Below are positions 1-10,563 of a stretch of 64,000 bases of DNA, piece by piece. The stretch's first letter is position 1; each line of letters opens with the position of its first letter. The notes beneath the pieces are model-generated. The model made no database searches. It was given only the letters and a program-made list of their open reading frames with translations, and was not told the DNA's origin. A program made the translations under genes and the position numbers. The stretch comes from Histomonas meleagridis (Eukaryota; Parabasalia; Tritrichomonadida; Dientamoebidae), in contig WSYJ01000130.1 of the NCBI GenBank assembly GCA_020186115.1, positions 277,802 to 341,801 of the forward strand, written 5' to 3'.

Positions 1-763
1 GTTATTATTCAAGTATTCTAAACACGATATTATATTATTCATGAATCAAATGCATATTCCAAGATTGATTGTTAAGTTGCTGAATCAATCATTTCGGAAA
101 ACATTTTTTCGAGTTTTGTTTATGAATATACATTGCATTTTTACTCATCTGAAGTTTCATTTTTTTTATATATTTGTATTGAAATTATAATGTAATAAAT
201 TAATTTATTTTGAGATCTTATTTGTATTTTTATCATATTTTCTTTTCTTATATCATTGCACTTGAAACTTAATTATTTAATTTGTCTTTTCACCGAAGAT
301 CAGACAAAATTTTGAGAATTGCAAATGGAATTTTAGTAAAGAATCTTTGTTTCATAATTTAATGATTTCATGTATAAAATTTGTGCATATTTTTTATTAT
401 TCGAGCTTTCAATGAATCTTTTTCAAGCATCAAGGTGTTATCATGCCAGAAACACATTGAAATTTCAATGCGAAAAAAATGCCACTATTGCACCTTAAAT
501 ACCATTTGTAACTCCCTTTAATTATGTCACCTTTCTTAAGAAAGAATTCTATACAAACTAGCAACAATACAAAACTAACTTCAAGTTAGTTAAAAATGGA
601 GAAAATGAAAACACTCAATATTTAACATATTCACTTTCTCTTATTACAATTTGCATATAAATTCTGGAAAATCAAATTTTGGTTATAACATTATACATCA
701 ACAGCGTTCACCATATTAAAAATATCTCAATTCCATATTAATTTATTTATCTTTTATTATAAT
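1..763. other. AT-rich intergenic stretch, no gene seen
   Basis: This stretch has no open frame of useful length, no tRNA-like cloverleaf and no transposon termini that I can recognise. It lies downstream of the MT-A70 gene, whose stop is at 764, so its right end holds that gene's 3' region with TAAA-rich polyadenylation-like sequence. The left edge may belong to a gene outside the window. Confidence 0.5.
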
Positions 764-1981
764 TTATTTTGGTACTTCAAAACCTAATGACACCCAACCT
801 TCTCTCAGGTTATGTGCCCTTGCAAACACTTCCAGGTACAGTCCGTTCGGGAACACCTCCTCAATGATGTCATACAGTTCCACAGGCTTATGGCTTTGTC
901 TCAAGCTTCTCGGGCACACGATCAAATCCCTAAACTTTTCGGGCACCATATTATCGAATTTTTTCCCTTTCACACCGACTAAACATGTTTCCTTGTTATG
1001 CTGTAAGTAATGGCCGTTCGAAGGCTTGTACAAACCTTTTCGACTTGTCTTTATCCAATTCACACAATTCACAACTTTATACTCCCACATGTCTAACATC
1101 GTAAGTCCGACAGGTAGCATCGAAGCTACGACCCACAAAAAGATAAAACCATCACTTTGCACATGATGAATTTGCATCTTTGCAATGTCATCATATTTCA
1201 TTTGTTCATATCCGAGAATTACTCCGCGAGTAATTTTTTGGTCTTGAAGTTCCCAGGGAGGGTCCATGACAATGACATCAAATTGCATCCGACGGCCTAA
1301 GTCTGCCCAATCAAATGATAAAACATTAGCCATTATCGAAATGGTTTGATTCATATCTTCATCATATGGTGTAACAACAATAAACTTGTCTTTAAGATCA
1401 GATGGAGTGTTGGAAATAGCTGCATCCAATTCGTCTATTAATTCGTCTATTTCTGTGTCCGAAAGATGTTGAATATAATCCATATCAAATAATGCCATTT
1501 GACCCTCGAGTCCAAAAAATTGCATCTTGTCCTCGGCTGCAGGATTATATGATGGAAGAAGTGTGTTGATATTGTTACAACCTTTGGGAAAATATTTATC
1601 AGGATGTAATATGTTCCCTTTAATCTTGTCATAAGGAACAAATTGACACTCTGTACCCATGGGTGATGTGTGAATATCGTCGTCATCAGTGGAACGTTGG
1701 TTCTTACGAATTAATCCTGTGGCTAATTGTGGAAAATCAAATTTTATGCGCTTGTTGGTATTTTTGCGCTTTGTACTGATGGGGTGGAAGTGGTGCGATT
1801 TGTAAGGTTTGATGGGTTTAGGTTCTGGTATCCATTCTTCTTCATCTTCATCTTCAGTTTTCTTAGATCGAGATTTCGTTTTTTTCTTCTCATCTTTTAG
1901 CATCTCGCCTTCATCAGAACTGAAGCTTTCATCTGAATCTACAAAAAAGTCAGCATAAGGAACGCGCGGAACATTCCTCAT
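764..1981 (-). CDS. MT-A70 (METTL3-like) adenine N6-methyltransferase
   Basis: This is a SAM-dependent methyltransferase of the MT-A70 family, which makes N6-methyladenine, usually in mRNA (METTL3/IME4) and in some protists in DNA. The catalytic DPPW motif is at residues 240-243. It is followed by the conserved blocks SDGFIFLWV, the tryptophan-rich VNWIKT segment, HNKETCLVGVKG and SHKPVELYDIIE, with LEVFARAHN near the end. Residues 1-110 are acidic and Lys/Ser-rich, likely disordered and nuclear. The 405-residue length suits a catalytic METTL3-type subunit with a short N-terminal part. The gene starts at the first ATG after an upstream AACCGCC motif. METTL4-type or DNA-directed activity cannot be excluded, but the loop after DPPW looks more METTL3-like. 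Family assignment is firm; substrate is inferred. Confidence 0.9.
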   Translation of the reverse strand: MRNVPRVPYADFFVDSDESFSSDEGEMLKDEKKKTKSRSKKTEDEDEEEWIPEPKPIKPYKSHHFHPISTKRKNTNKRIKFDFPQLATGLIRKNQRSTDDDDIHTSPMGTECQFVPYDKIKGNILHPDKYFPKGCNNINTLLPSYNPAAEDKMQFFGLEGQMALFDMDYIQHLSDTEIDELIDELDAAISNTPSDLKDKFIVVTPYDEDMNQTISIMANVLSFDWADLGRRMQFDVIVMDPPWELQDQKITRGVILGYEQMKYDDIAKMQIHHVQSDGFIFLWVVASMLPVGLTMLDMWEYKVVNCVNWIKTSRKGLYKPSNGHYLQHNKETCLVGVKGKKFDNMVPEKFRDLIVCPRSLRQSHKPVELYDIIEEVFPNGLYLEVFARAHNLREGWVSLGFEVPK

Positions 1982-2285
1982 ATTTGGCGGTTTTTATGTG
2001 CAAATTATGAAATGTGAAATGAAATAAAACGTTTTTGAGCAACTTTTTAATAAACTATTTAAAAACTATTTTTATTCGAAATTTTTATGTTTTCCCCTTA
2101 ATCCCAATTAAAAATATATCACATTATTCGTTTACATTTCAAAAAAAATTTTTTTTTAAACTTACCGAATCTAAATACTATTTTTCTATAGTTTTTTAAA
2201 TTATTAATGCAAAATTATAGAGCATTATTATGATTTTTATTACGCACTATATTCAAGTTCTTTTCGTGAAAGAACATTTAAGTGT

Positions 2286-5099
2286 TTAAAGTTTACCAAA
2301 GAAATCATTTTCTTTGAAATCTTCTGCAAACGGATCTTCATCAACATTAGAGAAGTTCATAGCATTGCTCAACGATATATCAGTATTAACTATATTTTCA
2401 TCTTTTGCACTTTCTTCAAGATCTAGTTTCCTGCAACGGGAACGAACCAACAAAGCAACAATTACAATAATAACTATAACTACTATAACACAAACGCATG
2501 CAACGATAATTATTTGATTCGACTTATTTTGATTGTCATTTTGTTCATTTTGATTAAATACTGTATAATAACCTGAATAATAAGAAATAAATGAAGAATA
2601 TGCAATAACAGTATATTCATAAGAAATTATGTAAGTTTCAAAATAAGAATACATTGAGCCAAACAAAGAAAACGTAATAGTATTTGTAAAAACAGATTTA
2701 GAAAATATTGTTTCTAAAAGCGATTGTGTGAAAATTATACTATAAACAAATGTTTCTTTGAAATGTCTTGAAGGTGTAAATGTATTGGATTGACTAAATG
2801 TGTTAGATTGACTAAATGAATTGGATTGTGTGAAAGTATTTGAAAATGTATTTGATTCAGAGAAAGTATTGGATTGAGTGAATGAATTTGACCTTGTGAA
2901 AGTATCTGATTGAGAAAAAGTATTGGATTGAGTGAATGAATTCGATTGAGTAAATGAATTTGAGGATGTAAATGTATTTGAAAATGTATTTGAATCTGTA
3001 AAGGTGTGAGTTGGCCATGGGTATTGATCACATTCATAAACTGCTGATAATGGCGATATGCTAAGCGCACCAAATGTTGTGTCCTGATATAAATCTGATG
3101 TCATAACATATTTTGCTGGCACATTATCAAAAGCATTGGAACTCACATAAGTTGGTGATTCATAACCTGTGAAATAAATACAACTGAGATCGTTACGGTA
3201 TTGAAATACATAGTTTTGAATTGTTTCGACATTTTTTCCAATGATTAATGTCTTCAATGAAGAACATGAATGAAATGCCGAACTTCCAATAGAATTAATT
3301 GTATCAGGAATTGTAATATTAGTTAATGATGTACATGAATGAAATGCAAAATCTTTGATTGAATTAACACTTTCACCAAAATCAATTATTTCTAATTTAG
3401 AACATGAGTTAAAGAGAGAACTTTCAATTGTAGTGATTGAATCGGGGATTTTAATATGTACTAATGAAGAACATGAATGAAATGCTGAATTTCCAATTGT
3501 CGTGACTGAATTTGGAATTTCTATATTTGTTAATGATGAACATGAATAAAATGCATATGTTCCAATTGATGTAACATTTTCGCCAATAATGACTGTTGTT
3601 AAATCAGAGCATGAATAAAATGTATACGTTCCAATTGATGTAACTAAATTTGGTATTTGAATGCTTGTCAATGAACCGCATTCATAAAATGCATATGTTC
3701 CGATTGAAGTTAGCTTTTTTCCTAAAATAATTGTTGTTAATTTTGTACATGAATTGAATATGTAATTTCCAATTGTTGTAACCGAATCTGGAATTGTAAT
3801 ATTTGTGAATAATATACATTCAGAAAATGCATAATTTCCAATTGAAGTAACTAAATTTGGTATATGAATATTCGACAATGATGAACATTTAGAAAATGCA
3901 TATGTTCCAATTGATGTTACATTTTTACCAATAATAGCTGTTTCTAAATCAGAGCATGAACTAAATGCTGAATCTCCAATTTCTGTAACTGCATCAGGAA
4001 TTGTAAGATTTGTTAATGATGAGCATGAACAAAATGCATATGATTTAATTGAAGTAATAATTTCACAAATAATAACTTCTTCTAAGTTAGAGCATAAATA
4101 AAATGTATATGAATCATTTAACGTCACCATCTTCGGAATTACAATATTTAATAATAATTTGCATCCATAAAATGAATATCCACCAATTTTTGAAACACTT
4201 TCTCCAAAAATTATGTATTCTGATTTTGAACATGATCGAAATGCTGAGACTCCAATTGATGTAACTGAATCTGGAATTATAATATTTTTTAATGCTGAAC
4301 ATGAATAAAAAGTATAATTCATAATTGAGGTTATTAATTTTGGAATCACAATATTTATAAGTGAAGAACATTGATAAAATGCATAAGATCCAATTGATGT
4401 TACAATATTTGGAATTGTAATATTTATTAATGATAAACATGAATAAAATGCATAATCATCAATTATTTGAACTGTATTTGGTAATTCGAATGTTTCATTA
4501 GAAATTCCTGGTGGAAAACAAATAATTTTTGTAATATCTTTATTATAAAGAATTCCTTTATTTCCATCAGAATAATTATTATTTTCATCAGATACTTCAG
4601 TAGATTTAAGATTTTTACATCCAATAAAAGTTGGCGTTCCAATGGATGTAACTGATTTTGGTATCTTAATTTTGCTTAATGATGAACATGAATAAAATGC
4701 ATAATATCCAATAGATGTCAAGCTTTCGCCTAAACTAATAGAGGTTAAACTTGTACATGATTGAAAAACATAATTTCCAATAGAAGTGACCGAGTCACCA
4801 AAGGTAACTGTAGTCAATTTAGAACAAGATTTAAATGCAGAATTTCCAATTTTAGTGACTGAGCTTGTTATTTCGACAGTAAGCAACGAAATCAATGAAG
4901 AAAAATCTCCAGTAGCAATTTCAGTAACGCCACCAGTAATCTTTAAATATTTGGTTGTTAGCAAATATAAAAACTTAAAAGCATAATCCAAACTATTAGA
5001 TATTGTAAGAGTTTTTGTTAACAGCGAATATCCTTCATACGATTGAGTGAAAAAGAGAATAAATAAAAGGAAAAGATTTTTATATTTAAATTTTTCTTT
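2286..5099 (-). CDS. BspA-like leucine-rich-repeat surface protein, no ATG seen
   Basis: This is a trichomonad surface adhesin-type protein. About two dozen LRR_5/TpLRR units (pattern I-x-x-SVTSIG-x-x-AF-x-x-CSSL) fill most of it. A Ser/Thr/Asn stalk of repeated TFTQSN-type units follows, then a membrane helix (IIIVACVCVIVVIVIIVIVALLV), a basic stop-transfer (RSRCRK) and an acidic tail containing EDPFAEDFKE. BspA-like proteins are implicated in host and bacterial attachment. The oddity is the 5' end. The frame is open from 5216 and encodes a good signal peptide (NLFLLFILFFTQS) just before the repeats, but no in-frame ATG exists upstream of it. The first internal candidate, TTG at 4991, would drop the signal peptide. 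The start has therefore been lost, is non-AUG, or is a sequence error. The tail resembles relics at about 36.5, 45.4 and 45.7 kb. Confidence 0.85.
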   Translation of the reverse strand, partial: KEKFKYKNLFLLFILFFTQSYEGYSLLTKTLTISNSLDYAFKFLYLLTTKYLKITGGVTEIATGDFSSLISLLTVEITSSVTKIGNSAFKSCSKLTTVTFGDSVTSIGNYVFQSCTSLTSISLGESLTSIGYYAFYSCSSLSKIKIPKSVTSIGTPTFIGCKNLKSTEVSDENNNYSDGNKGILYNKDITKIICFPPGISNETFELPNTVQIIDDYAFYSCLSLINITIPNIVTSIGSYAFYQCSSLINIVIPKLITSIMNYTFYSCSALKNIIIPDSVTSIGVSAFRSCSKSEYIIFGESVSKIGGYSFYGCKLLLNIVIPKMVTLNDSYTFYLCSNLEEVIICEIITSIKSYAFCSCSSLTNLTIPDAVTEIGDSAFSSCSDLETAIIGKNVTSIGTYAFSKCSSLSNIHIPNLVTSIGNYAFSECILFTNITIPDSVTTIGNYIFNSCTKLTTIILGKKLTSIGTYAFYECGSLTSIQIPNLVTSIGTYTFYSCSDLTTVIIGENVTSIGTYAFYSCSSLTNIEIPNSVTTIGNSAFHSCSSLVHIKIPDSITTIESSLFNSCSKLEIIDFGESVNSIKDFAFHSCTSLTNITIPDTINSIGSSAFHSCSSLKTLIIGKNVETIQNYVFQYRNDLSCIYFTGYESPTYVSSNAFDNVPAKYVMTSDLYQDTTFGALSISPLSAVYECDQYPWPTHTFTDSNTFSNTFTSSNSFTQSNSFTQSNTFSQSDTFTRSNSFTQSNTFSESNTFSNTFTQSNSFSQSNTFSQSNTFTPSRHFKETFVYSIIFTQSLLETIFSKSVFTNTITFSLFGSMYSYFETYIISYEYTVIAYSSFISYYSGYYTVFNQNEQNDNQNKSNQIIIVACVCVIVVIVIIVIVALLVRSRCRKLDLEESAKDENIVNTDISLSNAMNFSNVDEDPFAEDFKENDFFGKL

Positions 5100-5173
5100 A
5101 TTATTGATTTTGTGAAATTTCTTTTGAAAATGAATCTTGTTTTTAAATTTAAAAATAAGTAAACGAAAAATTA

Positions 5174-5431
5174 TTAAAAAAAAAATTTGGCCTGTATAGA
5201 AAAATAAGGTAAATATCTAATATCAGTAAAATTATTATGAGCTGTGTCTGCATTTACATAATAACGGTTGGAAATTTCAATTTCATGAATGTTTTGTTGA
5301 TCGAACATATTAAATTTTGAACTTGAACAAAGGTCATTACTCTTTTTGAACATTTGACATGAAAAAAGTTGAAGTCCCTGATTGCTCATCAAACGCACCC
5401 GAGCCCACAAATGACCAATGGATTCAAACAT
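5174..5431 (-). CDS. Small hypothetical protein (weak)
   Basis: This 85-residue frame starts at ATG 5431 and has no recognised domain. Its first part reads FESIGHLWARVRLMSNQG and it ends in a Phe-rich tail. The only support beyond length is a promoter-like element (CATAACCGTTTGTGAT, 5600-5615) in the same orientation, about 170 bases upstream, identical to one before the dehydrogenase gene near 50.1 kb. It may be a fragment of a decayed gene. Confidence 0.25.
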   Translation of the reverse strand: MFESIGHLWARVRLMSNQGLQLFSCQMFKKSNDLCSSSKFNMFDQQNIHEIEISNRYYVNADTAHNNFTDIRYLPYFSIQAKFFF

Positions 5432-6594
5432 GCTCAATTTGTTGGTGGTTGGATAAATTCAAAAATATTTTTTTTTGACTCAAAATAACTCAACTTTTTG
5501 ATTGAATTCAAAATATCAATGCATTTCTATGAGAAATTATCGGAGAAAAAAATTCTACACAATTCTTTCACATATTTAAACGTTCTTTCATTTCTTTTCC
5601 ATAACCGTTTGTGATTTTCGTAATCTTCTGAAAAAATTAATTTCCTGACTTTTTTATAAGTTTACTTTAGAGTAAAAACGCGGCTTTCCATAATAAGTAC
5701 TTTATATTTTGCAAAATAGGGAAAAATTAATTAATTCTTGAAAGTTAAAATTTTTAATTTAATTAGTTAAACATATTTCCCATAATTTCACATGACCAAT
5801 GTTTGAATTAGTTCTTAGTTATTGAGATATGAATTAATAATTTCCTTATTGTTTTAAATCTGTCTTATGAAATTCTTCATGAAATGTGGTGATCATTAGC
5901 CCTGATTTAATGACATAAACTCAATTTTTTAACAAGCTATGAGCAAAATTCTGAATTTTTTTAAGCATATGCAAATTACATTTAATTTTCCAGTAAAATT
6001 TTATTGGAATAAAACATGTGAATAGAATTATTTAAGTTTTTGATTATAAGCTGAAGCAAAAAAGGTTGTGGTACGATAGAAAATCTGGTGATTTGTTGAA
6101 GCAAATTGATCTTCGGAAATAGATGAGAACTAGCACCTCTTCTCTTCGGAACATTAAAAACTCCAAGTCAAGATGGGGTTAGGAACTAATTTATCAAGTA
6201 AACTATTCAATAAAAATGCAACAAACGTGTAAAAACGTTGAATATTTTACATGTAAAATGATCGTCAGCTATTGAAATTCTAAAGCTTTTTTAAAATGCC
6301 AAACCCAAAGAAAAGCAATAAAATGCTTATGTTATTACACATTTGGCAGAAATTTAGAAATATATCATGAAAATAAAGAATATATTTTAATTTCGAAAAA
6401 TTAGCATGTTACCACCTACATAAAAAATAAGGAAATTTCCTTATTCGTATCATACAAAAAAATATTAAAGTGCACAAAACTGATAAGCTATAATTTATTG
6501 AGAAAAATGTATTTAAAATGAACTCTTGTAAAAATTCCTGCCCAAAAAAAGTCAGTGGGAAAAAAACGGTTATAAAGGTTTAGACAAAAGGAAG
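5432..6594. other. Intergenic, AT-rich, otherwise empty
   Basis: About 1.1 kb separates the weak frame ending at 5174 from the Rab gene. Apart from the lone promoter-like element at 5600-5615 and a Rab-proximal AACGGTT motif near 6565, I see no open frame, RNA gene or repeat. Confidence 0.4.
5600..5615 (-). promoter_or_regulatory. Myb-like AACCGTT promoter element, duplicate of 50136-50151
   Basis: The 16-mer CATAACCGTTTGTGAT occurs here and again at 50136-50151, where it lies just upstream of the D-2-hydroxyacid dehydrogenase start. On the minus strand it reads AAACGGTTATG, close to the Myb-type YAAC(G/T)G core used in trichomonad promoters. Here the only gene it could drive is the weak frame ending at 5174. 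Confidence 0.4.
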
Positions 6595-7200
6595 ATGCAA
6601 GAAGAAACCCTAATTAAACTCTTGATTCTTGGAGAATCTGCTGTTGGAAAAAGCTGCCTTCTCCTCCGTTTTGTTGATGATAAGTTTAATGAAACCTTCC
6701 TTACAACCATTGGTATTGATTTTAAAGTTCGTCACATGGAAATTGATGGAAAAAAAGTAAAACTTCAAATATGGGACACGGCTGGGCAAGAAAAGTTCAA
6801 AACAATCACTAAAGCTTATTACAGAGGAGCAAATGGAATTCTTATTGTATTCGATCTTACAAACCGAGATTCGTTCGAACAAACAAAAAATTGGATGGAC
6901 TCAATCACGGAGGCAATGTCAGATCCTGTTGACATTGTTCTTGTTGGAAATAAATGTGATATGGATCGGAAAATTTCACGCGAGGAAGCAGAAACAAAAG
7001 CAAAGGAATTTAATGTACCATACTTCGAAACGTCTGCTAAAGAAAATATTAACATTGATGCAACATTTTTGGAATTAGCAAAAATGATTCTTAAACGAAA
7101 GGAAACTGCAGTTGATACAAATGTAAATGTCAACAAAAAAGAACCAAGGAAAATAGATATAACAAAATCAAAAAGCTCTGGTAAAAAATGCTGTAAATAG
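6595..7200 (+). CDS. Rab-family small GTPase (Rab1/Rab8-like)
   Basis: This is a membrane-traffic GTPase of 201 residues with all guanine-nucleotide motifs intact: P-loop GESAVGKS at 13-20, switch-I region TTIGIDFKVR at 37-46, DTAGQE at 61-66, NKCD at 119-122 and ETSAK at 145-149. The switch-I/interswitch pattern is most like Rab1/Rab8/Rab13, which act in ER-Golgi and post-Golgi transport, but trichomonads have very many Rabs and the subfamily is only inferred. The C-terminus ends in a Lys/Ser-rich tail and CCK, so two cysteines are available for geranylgeranylation. The ATG at 6595 is preceded within about 30 bases by AACGGTTATAAAG, a Myb-type motif. Confidence 0.93.
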   Translation: MQEETLIKLLILGESAVGKSCLLLRFVDDKFNETFLTTIGIDFKVRHMEIDGKKVKLQIWDTAGQEKFKTITKAYYRGANGILIVFDLTNRDSFEQTKNWMDSITEAMSDPVDIVLVGNKCDMDRKISREEAETKAKEFNVPYFETSAKENINIDATFLELAKMILKRKETAVDTNVNVNKKEPRKIDITKSKSSGKKCCK

Positions 7201-8057
7201 GTGATCCTAAACCAGCGATTTGAAATATTCATTTTTTCTTGTAATGGTTTTTGCCATGTGTTTTATAAAAGAATATTTTTTGCTTATCATCATTTGTTTC
7301 TTATTGATTTTTATTGCTTGATTCTGTAGGAAAAGTTCCAAAATTTTCGATTATGATGGAATTTGGAATAATAATATGCAAAAATATGTCATTACGAAGT
7401 GTAAAATATTCCATCCATATTATTAATGTTTAACTTAAGTTTATATATGAAATTGGTTATTTAATTTTTACTTTGAGAAGTTTTCAAAGTTTATAAAAGC
7501 ATATTTTATATTAAATTTTTATAAATGAAAATCTTTTTTGTTTGCATAAAAAAAGCTTAAATATCATTATTTGAATGTTTAGCTTATACGATTACCTGAT
7601 TGGAAATACCATAAGTCAATCATTCAATCCTTTACTTAAGAAAAATAATGTTTGTTGGAAAATTGAATCCTTTCTTTAATTTTTTATAACTATATTTATG
7701 GTTCATTTCTTCCTAAAAAAAGAAAAAAAAAAATTAAAAATAATGAAGTAATTACAACTTTATTAAATGAATGGCTAATATTGCAATTATTCTATTTCTT
7801 AAACATTTATTGTTAAATATGAATTTTCCGAAACTTCGAAAGTTAAATTTTTAGGTATTTTTCCTGTATGGAAATTCTTTTATTATAAATTCTACATTAT
7901 TTTTTTTCAAAAAAACATTGCATTTAACGGATGTTCATCAATAAAAACTATTTATCATTGTTAATTTGACCCATTTTTTGTAATTAACACAAAGATTTCA
8001 TATTATTCGAAATCAATAATTTAATTTTGTAAGTTTTTATTTATCAAAAAAATCCAT
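7201..8057. other. Intergenic, AT-rich, no gene seen
   Basis: This is the 3' flank of the Rab gene and of the convergent CFAP52 gene. It holds long A and T runs and no supported open frame, tRNA or repeat. Confidence 0.5.
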
Positions 8058-9872
8058 TTATTGAATCTTCCAAATGTAAATTCCACCTTCTTCGCCTACA
8101 GACACGATTATTGATTGGTCAGGCGAAAATATTGCATTTCTAATATTTCCACAATGTCCTTTTCCAACGTACGCCAATTCGCCTGTTTGGAAATCCCAAA
8201 CTTTCACCAGTTTATCATCACCTCCTGTTACGAACAAAGTACCATCAGGTGATATACATACAGATTTAGGTTGTGCATTAATTGAAGCTTCAAGTTCTCT
8301 AATTATAGAACCATTAAAACTATCCCAAAAAATAATTCTTTTATCACTTGAGACTGTTATCAATATTTCTGTCTCTTGATGTAAATCAGCACCATTAAAG
8401 AATGCTTGTCCTATGAATCTTTGCTTACTAATTAACTTTTGGGTGTCCCAAATGATTACACTCCCATCAAACGATGACGATACGAATTCGTTACCATCTT
8501 TTGAGAACTTTATTTGCGTTATCTTTTGGTGGTGTTCTTTCAGCGTCTTAACAAGATTATGGTTTCTTGGACCTATATTCCAGATACAAATGTCACCATT
8601 CATACCACCGGATACAGCCATCGAACCATTTGTAGCAATTGATGTGACACCATTTAAATGTGCATCATTAATGGTCCACATTTCACGACCAGTTTCAGGA
8701 GTGTAACTTTTAATTTTACCATCAGCCCAGCCAGTAATAATCATTTTGCCATCGGCTGGTACACTGATACATAAACATTCACTTCGAGCAATATCAACAC
8801 GAAGTAATTCTTGATAGGTCCTACTATTCCATACATGAAATCCTCCAATTGAACAAGTAACAAAAAGGTCTGAACTTCTTTCTGGAAAGAAAACGTCATC
8901 AATTGCAGCACTATGACCTTTAGAAAGAACTTTCGGCTTAAAGTCATCAGTGTTAATAGAAACTATATCACTTTCACTTGTGCCACAAAGGATTTCATCA
9001 TTTGTACCTTTGACCATTGAACATGACGTGACTTTGCCTTTGAGTGTTGTTGACGCAATTAAACTCAAATCTTTGCTATCAAGTACAGCTATAACACCAC
9101 TACCACTTCCTACGACAATATCTCCCCATGGCGATACTTCTAATGATGCAATGCCTTCACCAAGCATTTTACGTGGCCCAGTGCACATAAGTTTTTGTGA
9201 TACGTTGTATACTTTAAGGACATCGCCAGTTGTTGTTCCACAATAAACATATTGATCTTTTGAATCGAGTTGTATACATGTGATAATGCGTTTAACTTGG
9301 TCAAGTTTCGCATCCTCAGCTGTGATTTTGATGTTACGTTCATCAATAGTCCAATATCGAAGATTTAAATCTCCTCCTGATACAAAAGTGGTATCGCTTG
9401 TGTTGGAAAAACAGACTGCACGTGCATTACCAGTGGAACCTATGGTAGCTTGCTGACCTGTAAAACCTTTTCCACGTGAAATGTCCCATATAACTATTCG
9501 ATCATCTCCACCAAGTGAAGCTAAGTACTTATCTGTTTTGGAAAATGACAAACATTGAACAGAATCTCTGTGCATCTTCCATTGATAAAGTTTTGTAAGA
9601 GATTTGAAATCCCATAAAATAATACAGCTTTCTTGATCAATTGGTGAAAATTGTCCAGACGCAATGTATTTCCCTGTACGAGAAACAGAAACTGCTGTGA
9701 TTTCACTGGTATGTCCTGATAAAAATCGTTGTGTGGCAGGTTTACCTTTTTCCATAACAACGAGAATAGAACCTAAAGGATAAACAATATGTTTTCCATT
9801 TGGATGAGCTACAAGGCCACCTCGAACATTACCTGAGAATCCGATTGTGGAGCAAAGTTCCAATTCGGACAT
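8058..9872 (-). CDS. CFAP52: CFAP52 (WDR16) axonemal WD40 protein
   Basis: This is a microtubule inner protein of motile cilia and flagella that lies in the lumen of the doublet B-tubule and stabilises the axoneme. At 604 residues it matches the usual CFAP52 length. It is made almost wholly of WD40 repeats forming two propellers. Family-typical pieces include an opening with IGFSGNVRGGL...HPNGKHIVYPLG, SRTGKYIASGQ, GTTTGDVLKVYNV, the SDLFVTCSIGGFHVW block with ELLRVDI, SYTPETGREMWTINDAHLNGVTSIA, and a last repeat ending IYIWKIQ. The start is the first ATG of the frame. The gene is neighboured by prefoldin 3 and both read leftward, about 70 bases apart. Trichomonads are flagellates, so the axonemal role fits, and a second axonemal protein lies at 38.9 kb. 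Confidence 0.93.
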   Translation of the reverse strand: MSELELCSTIGFSGNVRGGLVAHPNGKHIVYPLGSILVVMEKGKPATQRFLSGHTSEITAVSVSRTGKYIASGQFSPIDQESCIILWDFKSLTKLYQWKMHRDSVQCLSFSKTDKYLASLGGDDRIVIWDISRGKGFTGQQATIGSTGNARAVCFSNTSDTTFVSGGDLNLRYWTIDERNIKITAEDAKLDQVKRIITCIQLDSKDQYVYCGTTTGDVLKVYNVSQKLMCTGPRKMLGEGIASLEVSPWGDIVVGSGSGVIAVLDSKDLSLIASTTLKGKVTSCSMVKGTNDEILCGTSESDIVSINTDDFKPKVLSKGHSAAIDDVFFPERSSDLFVTCSIGGFHVWNSRTYQELLRVDIARSECLCISVPADGKMIITGWADGKIKSYTPETGREMWTINDAHLNGVTSIATNGSMAVSGGMNGDICIWNIGPRNHNLVKTLKEHHQKITQIKFSKDGNEFVSSSFDGSVIIWDTQKLISKQRFIGQAFFNGADLHQETEILITVSSDKRIIFWDSFNGSIIRELEASINAQPKSVCISPDGTLFVTGGDDKLVKVWDFQTGELAYVGKGHCGNIRNAIFSPDQSIIVSVGEEGGIYIWKIQ

Positions 9873-9943
9873 TTAAAGATAACGAACATTTTTGACAAAG
9901 TTTGCTTGAAATTATCGTACAAATTATAAAAATTATTTTTTGT

Positions 9944-10462
9944 TTATTTCTTTCTTTGTAATGTAATGATATGGTTTGTTAACCTGGAAACAGTTACTTC
10001 TGTTGTGATAATTTGATCGCGAAGGAAAACTAAATTATCTTCGACTTCAGCAATTTGTTTATCTAGATTTTCTAAGTTCTGAGATAGAAGTTCTTCTGCT
10101 TCATTAAATGGATATTCAACCATTAAGTTAGCGCCAAGCCAAAGTGCAACTGTTTTATCATTCTTTAGTTTAGCAGTTCCATAAAGTCCATCAGCTAGTT
10201 GGAAATGTGTAACTGATTCATTTTGATAGTTTTGTGATGCAATTTTTCGAACTGCATCAAGATTTCCGGCAACGTCAGGTCTGTTAGCTTTAAGTTGTTG
10301 ACGTTTTTCAATTAGATGTTGCTCAAGGATACGGTATTTTGTTAACATTTCTTGTTTTTCTTGAAAAACAGTGTTTGCTTTTTCCATTGTGGGTGCTACA
10401 GATGCAATATCATCAATAAATTCTGCTTTTGGAATTCCAAGAGGTGTTTTGCTTTCAGACAT
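9944..10462 (-). CDS. Prefoldin subunit 3 (VBP1-like, alpha-type)
   Basis: This is a subunit of the hexameric cytosolic chaperone prefoldin, which passes unfolded actin and tubulin to the CCT chaperonin. The 172-residue protein has the alpha-type layout. An N-terminal helix begins after the signature GIPKAEFIDD. A beta region contains LADGLYGTAKLKNDKTVALWLGANLMVEYPF. A C-terminal coiled coil of 45-50 residues contains NLENLDKQIAEVEDNLVFLRDQI. The VBP1/Pfd3 assignment rests on the N-terminal I-P-x-A-x-F-I-D-D motif and the LWLGANVMxEY-like strand. It shares a roughly 100-base divergent promoter with the gene at 10564. Confidence 0.9.
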   Translation of the reverse strand: MSESKTPLGIPKAEFIDDIASVAPTMEKANTVFQEKQEMLTKYRILEQHLIEKRQQLKANRPDVAGNLDAVRKIASQNYQNESVTHFQLADGLYGTAKLKNDKTVALWLGANLMVEYPFNEAEELLSQNLENLDKQIAEVEDNLVFLRDQIITTEVTVSRLTNHIITLQRKK

Positions 10463-10563
10463 GCTAAGTATAGCCGAACATAGTCTCTCAATTTTGCCGA
10501 CGGTTTTTTTTGTGGAAAATTTGTCACTTGGGTTTTCTCCAGCACTTTTCAGTTGATCTCAGA
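10463..10563. promoter_or_regulatory. Divergent promoter between prefoldin 3 and the 10564 gene
   Basis: The 101 bases between two ATG codons pointing away from each other must hold both promoters. They contain GACGGTTTTTT (a Myb-like core) near 10499 and, immediately before the rightward ATG, TTTTCAGTTGATCTCAGA, where TCAGTT could serve as a relaxed initiator. Confidence 0.45.
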
